64,000 nt of DNA from Pseudolabrys sp963742345 (GTDB taxonomy: Bacteria > Pseudomonadota > Alphaproteobacteria > Rhizobiales > Xanthobacteraceae): contig CAVULO010000008.1 of NCBI GenBank assembly GCA_963742345.1, forward strand, positions 124,001-188,000. Direction: 5' to 3'. The notes under the pieces are model-generated. The model ran no database searches. It was not told where the DNA came from and saw only the letters and a program-made list of their open reading frames with translations. Numbering within the stretch: the stretch's first letter is position 1; each line of letters begins with the position of its first letter. Below are positions 59,030 to 64,000 of this stretch, piece after piece. Position numbers and translations under genes: made by a program.

Positions 59030-60070
59030 TCAGCTCTTTTCGAGAGGCGGTTTGATGTCCGATTGGCGCTCAAGCCAATCCGGCACCGGCAGCTTCTTTG
59101 AACGCAGGAATTCCGGATTGAAAAGTTTCGACTGATAGCGTGTCCCGTAGTCGGCGAGGATCGTAACAATTGTCCTGCCCGGCCCAAGGTCCTTTGCCAA
59201 TCGGATTGCGCCTGCGACATTGATGCCGGAGGAGCCACCCAGGCAGAGACCCTCGTGTTCGAGCAGATCGAAGATCAGAGGCAGCGCTTCCTCGTCGGAA
59301 ATAAGGTAGGCCTTGTCAACTTTTATGCCGTCGATGATTGGCGTCACGCGGCCTAGACCAATGCCTTCGGTTATGGAGCCGCCGTCGGTTGTCTTCGCCT
59401 GGCCGTCCTTGAACAAATGATACATCGCAGCGCCGCGTGGATCGGCGACGCCGATTGTGATGCTCTTGCTCTTTTCTCGCAGAAAGCTTGAGGCGCCGGC
59501 AATTGTGCCGCCGGTACCGATGGCGCAGATGAAGCCATCGACTTTTCCGTTGCACTCTTCCCAGATTTCCGGGCCGGTCGAGACGTAGTGTGCCTTGCGG
59601 TTGTCGAGATTGTTCCATTGATCGGCGAAGATTGCGCCGTTCTTTTCCGTCTTCTTCAATTGTTCCGCGAGTCGCCGGCCGACGTGTTGGTAATTATTCG
59701 GATTGGAATAGGGGGCAGCCGGTACTTCCACCAGCTGGGCGCCGCATAGGCGCAGCATGTCTTTTTTTTCCTGGCTCTGCGTCTCCGGTATAACGATAAG
59801 GGTGCGATAGCCCCGTGCGTTGGCGACCAAAGCCAGACCGATGCCGGTGTTTCCGGCGGTGGCCTCGACCACAAGGCCGCCCGGGCGCAATTCGCCGCGT
59901 TTCTCCGCCTCCAGGATCATTTGCCGGCCGGCGCGATCTTTGACCGAGCCGCCCGGGTTCATGAATTCGGCCTTACCGAGAATGGTGCAGCCGGTCGCCT
60001 CAGAGGCGCGCTTAAGCTTGATAAGGGGAGTATGACCGATGGCTTCGATGATGCCGTTGCGGATTTGCAT
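59030..60070 (-). CDS. cysK: cysteine synthase A
   Basis: This PLP enzyme makes cysteine from O-acetylserine and sulfide. It is intact, 346 residues, slightly longer than enterobacterial CysK and typical of rhizobia. The PLP Lys is K44 in NPGGSVKDRAGRQMI. Then come VVEATAGNTGIGLALVANAR, GFICAIGTGGTIAGASSFLR (phosphate-binding loop) and LCLGGSSGINVAGAIRLAKD. It heads the cysK, AlaX-type, sseA run. About 275 bases of intergenic DNA separate it from the divergent diguanylate cyclase. Confidence 0.94.
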   Translation of the reverse strand: MQIRNGIIEAIGHTPLIKLKRASEATGCTILGKAEFMNPGGSVKDRAGRQMILEAEKRGELRPGGLVVEATAGNTGIGLALVANARGYRTLIVIPETQSQEKKDMLRLCGAQLVEVPAAPYSNPNNYQHVGRRLAEQLKKTEKNGAIFADQWNNLDNRKAHYVSTGPEIWEECNGKVDGFICAIGTGGTIAGASSFLREKSKSITIGVADPRGAAMYHLFKDGQAKTTDGGSITEGIGLGRVTPIIDGIKVDKAYLISDEEALPLIFDLLEHEGLCLGGSSGINVAGAIRLAKDLGPGRTIVTILADYGTRYQSKLFNPEFLRSKKLPVPDWLERQSDIKPPLEKS

Positions 60071-60345
60071 GCCCGGTTCCAGGGCTGAGGGGGGATATTG
60101 AACCTAGTGGAGGCCCATTGGCCCTACAAGACCGGCCGGAACGCCACCTCGGTGAGAAATTAGGCCTGAAATTTCCGTCGATTTAGGGCGATTGAAATGA
60201 TTTTGGAAAGGTCTCCGAAACCATAACAGCGCAATAGCCGGCTCCGGAATACGTAGATTCATTAGTTCTTTTCCGCGGCAGGTCTATTCGTGGCAATCGG
60301 GGACCAATACCCAGACCAGGGCCCCGGCAAATTGGCTACCAACTG

Positions 60346-61575
60346 ATGACCCTCGACGTCCACACGCTGTTCCTGGTGACGATTTACGTAGAAGCCATCC
60401 TCGGCTTGCTGCTGCTTTTCGTGTGGGCACAGAATATGGCGCTTCGCGCCGTCTGTTGGTGGGGCTTCGCCCATCTGATCCGACTTACCTCGATCGGGCT
60501 ATTCGGAATGTACGGGGCGGTGCCGGATCTGATCAGCATCGACCTCGCCAATGCGTTGCTTTTCACTGCCTTCGCCATGACCTGGACAGGCGCGCGCGTT
60601 TTCGATGGACGCCCGATCGAGCCGGTCTATCTGGTGACAGGCGCCGTACTTTGGCTGTTGATCTGCCGTCTTCCATTGTTGGCTGACGATATCAATCTGC
60701 GTTCGCTGATCGCCTCGGCGATTATCTCGGCCTATACGTGGCTGACAGCTTACGAATTCTGGCGCGGCCGCGACGAACCATTGGTGTCGCGCTGGCCGGC
60801 TATTATCATGCTGTTCGCTCAAGGTGCGTTATTCTTGCTACGCACGCCAATGGTTGCACTGATACCGGGCTCGGCTAGCGACAGCGTGTTCGGCAGCGTG
60901 TGGATGACCGTCCTCAGCTTCGAGGCGCTGCTGTTCACTATCTCGGGTGCCTTCATCTTGCTTGCGATGGCAAAGGAGCGCACGGAATTGCGCCATCGCA
61001 CAGCCGCCATGGTCGATCCTCTCACCGGTATCGCCAACCGCCGCTCCTTCTTGCAGGACGCTTCGCTGCTCGCCAAGCGTCATATCGGCAATCCGCGACC
61101 AACGGCTGTTCTGCTAATTGACCTTGATCATTTTAAATCGATCAATGATCGTTTTGGCCACGCGGTCGGCGACCGCGTGCTGGGGATCTTCGCCGACGCT
61201 GCGCGGAAATCGATGCGTGGGTCGGATCTGTTTGGTCGGCTGGGCGGGGAGGAGTTCGCCGCAATGCTTACCGAGACCAGCCGCGACAAAGCGATTGAAG
61301 TGGCCGAACGGATTCGTGAAAGTTTTGGGCAGATGTCGCAAGATGTGGATGGTCATCCGGTCTGCGCGACGGTGAGCATTGGACTGGTTCATTGCCAGGA
61401 ACGAACCCTCGATATTCCCGATCTCCTGACTCAGGCCGACCACGCCCTTTATTACGCCAAGGAGCGTGGCCGCAATCGCGTCGAGGTGGCTTCGTCAGAC
61501 ATGCTCGAGCGCAGAGAGCACGGGACACCGTCTACCAGTTCGGTGGCGGCAATCACCGCCAAAAGCGCCGCCTGA
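60346..61575 (+). CDS. membrane-bound diguanylate cyclase
   Basis: This is intact, 409 residues. Six or seven membrane helices occupy about residues 5-215 (for example LFLVTIYVEAILGLLLLFVW, IIMLFAQGALFLL, ISGAFILLAMA). A GGDEF domain follows: MVDPLTGIANRRSFLQDASL, DLDHFKSINDRFGHAVGDRV, active site RLGGEEFAAML and an RGSD inhibitory site five residues before it. It ends in a Ser/Ala-rich tail. The membrane part could sense a signal; none is known. It should produce cyclic di-GMP with product feedback. Confidence 0.9.
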   Translation: MTLDVHTLFLVTIYVEAILGLLLLFVWAQNMALRAVCWWGFAHLIRLTSIGLFGMYGAVPDLISIDLANALLFTAFAMTWTGARVFDGRPIEPVYLVTGAVLWLLICRLPLLADDINLRSLIASAIISAYTWLTAYEFWRGRDEPLVSRWPAIIMLFAQGALFLLRTPMVALIPGSASDSVFGSVWMTVLSFEALLFTISGAFILLAMAKERTELRHRTAAMVDPLTGIANRRSFLQDASLLAKRHIGNPRPTAVLLIDLDHFKSINDRFGHAVGDRVLGIFADAARKSMRGSDLFGRLGGEEFAAMLTETSRDKAIEVAERIRESFGQMSQDVDGHPVCATVSIGLVHCQERTLDIPDLLTQADHALYYAKERGRNRVEVASSDMLERREHGTPSTSSVAAITAKSAA

Positions 61576-61938
61576 ACAGCGCCTCTGGCGTACCATCGCG
61601 CCGGTTTCGATTACCAACAGCACTTCGAGCTTCTCGCGGTTCGCCCATCGTCGCTCACGATAGGCCGCCAAAGGCCTTTCCCGTACCGTGTTCGCTCTCA
61701 TCGCTAATGTTCACGGCGGCACGGTCCCGCTCACATGCGCTAGGCGGGCCTTTGCGCTTTTTGACGGCGCGACCTTGGGGCCAAAAAGAGGACGCCCGAG
61801 GTTAAAAAAAGTGGGCAAGATATTGGACATTGCGGGCCAAATTCGGCAAAGGTGCCAAACCTTGGGACGAAAACGGGCGCTAAACCGTTTAGCTAAAGGG
61901 AAAGTGGGATTCCAAACCAATTCAAGGATGTAGGGAGG
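61576..61938. other. intergenic region before the branched-chain amino-acid operon
   Basis: About 360 bases with no supported gene. The part from 61790 on is locally A-rich (GGTTAAAAAAAGTGGGC, AACCGTTTAGCTAAAGGG) and probably holds the promoter. AGGGAGGATGAA gives a good ribosome binding site for the ATG at 61939. Confidence 0.45.
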
Positions 61939-63151
61939 ATGAAAATGCGCATCGTTGGCCGGCTCGCGTTAGCCGCCTTGGCTTTCACGATGGGCGGAGC
62001 CGCCCAGGCTGAGAGCGTCAAAATCGGCGTGGTTCTTCCGTTCAGCGGTGCCAATGCCGACTTGGGTCATCAGATCGACAAGGCCTTTGATCTGTACGTC
62101 AAGCTCCACGCCAAGGACATCGCGCCGCACACGGTTGAGATCATCAAGCGGGACGAAGGCCCGCCGACCGGCGCGGTTGCCAAGACCGTCACCACCGAGC
62201 TCATTACCAATGACAAGGTGCAGCTCGTTACCGGTTTCGTTTTTTCACCATCGGCCATCGCGCTTGCGCCGGTAATCACCCAGGCCAAGGTTCCGATGGT
62301 AATTGCCAATGCCGGGACCGCCTGGATCACCAACCTGTCGCCTTACATTGTACGGCTGTCATTCAGTATGTGGCATCCGGCGTTCCCGATGGGCGCCTAT
62401 GCCCACGATAAGATCGGCTGCAAGACAGCGGCGATGGCCTATACCGACTTCCCGCCCGGCAAGGACTCCACAGAAGCCTTCAAGACCGGTTTTGAAAAAG
62501 CCGGCGGCAAGATTACTGACTCAATTCCGATGGGCAGCCCGGTGCAGGTGCCCGACTTCACGCCGTTCTTCCAGAAGATCAAGGACGAACATCCCGACTG
62601 CATGTACGTGTTCATTCCGTCCGGTGCGCATGCGGCCGGCGTCATGAAGGCCTATGGCGAACTCGGCATGCGTAAGGCCGGCGTCAAGCTGATCGGCCCG
62701 ATGGACCTGATCCCCGACAACAAGCTGCAGGACATGGGCGATGCCGCCATCGGCACCGTCGTGATGGGCCACTACGCGGTCGATCTCAACAACGCGCAGA
62801 ACAAGAGCTTTCAACGAAGAGTGGCACAAGGCGTACGGCAAGGACTCCTATCCGGACTTCATGTCGGCGGCAGGTTGGGACACCATGCACGCCATTTTCG
62901 ACACTATCAAAAAGCTCAACGGCAACTTGTCGGACGGTGCCAAAGTGGTCGATGCTATGAAAGGCTGGTCGACCGACGGCCCGCGCGGTCACGTCATGAT
63001 CGATCCGGCCACGCGCGACATCGTGCAGGACGAGCACGCCATGGAGGTCTATCGTAAGCCCGACGGCAAACTTGGCGAGAAAATCCTTGGTACAACCAAG
63101 GCGGTGAAAGACGAATGTAAGGAGCTTAAGATCGGTCGCTGCGGCTCCTGA
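61939..63151 (+). CDS. branched-chain amino-acid-type ABC transporter, substrate-binding protein (one frameshift)
   Basis: This is a periplasmic type I binding protein (LivJ/LivK-like). The signal MKMRIVGRLALAALAFTMGG precedes ESVKIGVVLPFSGANADLGH. Then come DEGPPTGAVAKTVTTELITN, VTGFVFSPSAIALAPVITQA and PIGSPVQVPDF-like text (GSPVQVPDFTPFFQKIKDEH). One extra T near 62808 breaks KSF from NEEWHKAYGKD; the second half ends CKELKIGRCGS at 63151. Ligands of such proteins vary widely (urea, aromatic compounds, amino acids), so the substrate is open. Confidence 0.88.
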
Positions 63152-63177
63152 ACGCTCGACTGATTGACACTTAACGG

Positions 63178-63209
63178 CGCCGCCGCGCATAAAGGCGCGG
63201 CGGCGTTTT
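63178..63209 (+). terminator. strong hairpin between substrate-binding and permease genes
   Basis: A perfect 11-bp stem (CGCCGCCGCGC / GCGCGGCGGCG), six-base loop and TTTTC tail. It lies 27 bases after the binding-protein stop and 22 bases before the permease start. It could terminate partially, giving more binding protein than permease, or protect the upstream mRNA 3' end. Confidence 0.82.
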
Positions 63210-63230
63210 CTTCAACACGAGGTGGGGCTC

Positions 63231-64000
63231 GTGCCGCATTTCGCCATCGTTGCCGTCAGCATTCTGTTCGACGGCTTGGCCTACGCGATGTTCCTGTTCA
63301 TCACCTCCGTTGGCCTTTCGGTCACGATGGGGCTGATGGGCTTTGTGAACCTGGCACATGGCGCCTTCGCCATGGCCGGCGGCTATGTCGTCGTCACACT
63401 CACGCGCACGCTCGGTATCGGCTTCGTACCATCGCTCGTCATCGCTGCGGTGGTGGTCGGTGCGGTCAGCGTCGTGTTCGAGCGCGGTCTCTATCGCCGG
63501 CTCTATAAGTCTACTGACCTCGAACAGGTTTTGCTCACCATTGGTCTGGCGTTCATGGCGATCGCCACCGCCACCTATTTTTACGGGCCAATCCCGAAAT
63601 CGGTGCCGCTGCCGGATTGGTTGCAAGGCGACGTCAATCTCGGCTTCCGCTATTTTCCCAGCTACCGCGCCTTTCTGATCGTCGCTCGGCGCCGTGCTCA
63701 TTGCGGTTCTTTGGTACGCCTTCGAGCGCACCAATATCGGCGCCAAGATCCGCGCCGCGGTCGACAATCGGCGTATGGCGGAGTCGGTCGGCATCAACGT
63801 CGATCGGCTGTTCACGCTAACCTTCGCGGTGGGGTCGGGGCTTGCCGCACTTGGTGGCGGGCTCGCAATTCAGCTCTTTGGTCTCTCGCCGAGTTTTGCG
63901 GTGCTCTATCTGGTGTTGTTCCTGATCGTGGTCGCGGTCGGCGGCCTGGGCAGCCTTAAGGGCACGTTGCTTGCCGCGCTGGTGCTCGGCGTTTTCGACA
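63231..64000 (+). CDS. branched-chain amino-acid-type ABC transporter permease, LivH-like (truncated by window end, one frameshift)
   Basis: This is an inner-membrane permease of the LivH type. It starts at GTG 63231 (or 63222) with PHFAIVAVSILFDGLAYAMF, then GLMGFVNLAHGAFAMAGGYV, the LivH N-terminal signature. One extra base near 63682 separates FLIV from LGAVLIAVLWYAFERTNIGA. Then comes KIRAAVDNRRMAESVGINVD, the EAA-type loop. The 3' end is beyond the window. LivM, LivG and LivF partners are probably downstream. Confidence 0.88.

Overview
This window looks like the chromosome of an alphaproteobacterium of the order Hyphomicrobiales (Rhizobiales), near the Bradyrhizobium, Rhodopseudomonas and Afipia group. 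Supporting signs are high GC outside the 32-39 kb stretch, a PleD-type diguanylate cyclase, a Porin_2 outer-membrane porin, DUF3551 proteins, an AapJQMP amino-acid transporter, and the gene chain pyrB-pyrC-plsY-dprA-(lytic transglycosylase)-topA-rnr-Nudix read on the minus strand. The taxon is inferred from remembered protein families, not from a search.

Layout. 0-14 kb holds the end of pleD (+), then a long minus-strand housekeeping block. In transcription order this is pyrB, pyrC, plsY, dprA, a GH103 lytic transglycosylase, topA, rnr, a Nudix hydrolase, rpmG (L33) and a DsrE-like protein. 14-24 kb holds a small secreted Tyr/Gly-rich protein, ruvX, a polysaccharide-deacetylase-like protein, a nitronate monooxygenase, the gatC/gatA/gatB genes with two small membrane proteins between gatA and gatB, a tiny very basic peptide, and a glutathione S-transferase. 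24-29 kb holds a Sel1-like protein, a TPR/glycosyltransferase-like protein, two tandem DUF3551 proteins, a TPR-methyltransferase fusion and tRNA-Ser(GCT). 29-40 kb is more accessory and partly lower in GC. It has a porin, an XRE-type regulator, a 691-residue TPR protein, an NDUFS4-like subunit, a degenerate receiver-EAL protein, galE, a HAD-like protein, a run of very small genes, and tRNA-Arg(TCT). 40-52 kb is an envelope cluster: alpha-2-macroglobulin-like protein, PbpC, ArnT-type glycosyltransferase, PAP2 phosphatase, GT2 glycosyltransferase, LABN-domain protein, then metC on the other strand. 52-64 kb holds aapJQMP, a sulfur block (cysK, an AlaX-type editing protein, sseA), a membrane diguanylate cyclase, and the start of a branched-chain amino-acid ABC transporter that runs off the window end.

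A dominant feature is broken reading frames. About 50 single-base frame breaks fall in conserved genes in the first 29 kb, but only about 8-9 in the remaining 35 kb. In nearly every broken gene the missing part continues in another frame a base or two away, and most junctions I resolved are repaired by removing one base. Residual sequencing or assembly error is therefore more likely than gene decay. For such genes I give the full span and flag the breaks.

The observations I find most worth following are: a PyrC that lacks both histidines of the metal-binding HxH motif; a receiver-EAL protein with signature residues replaced in both domains; a mini-operon of three tiny genes at 38.75-39.22 kb; a 23-residue basic peptide behind a long non-coding leader; and the coupling of an A2M/PbpC pair to a lipid-linked sugar module. 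I see no CRISPR array, prophage, integrase or complete insertion sequence.
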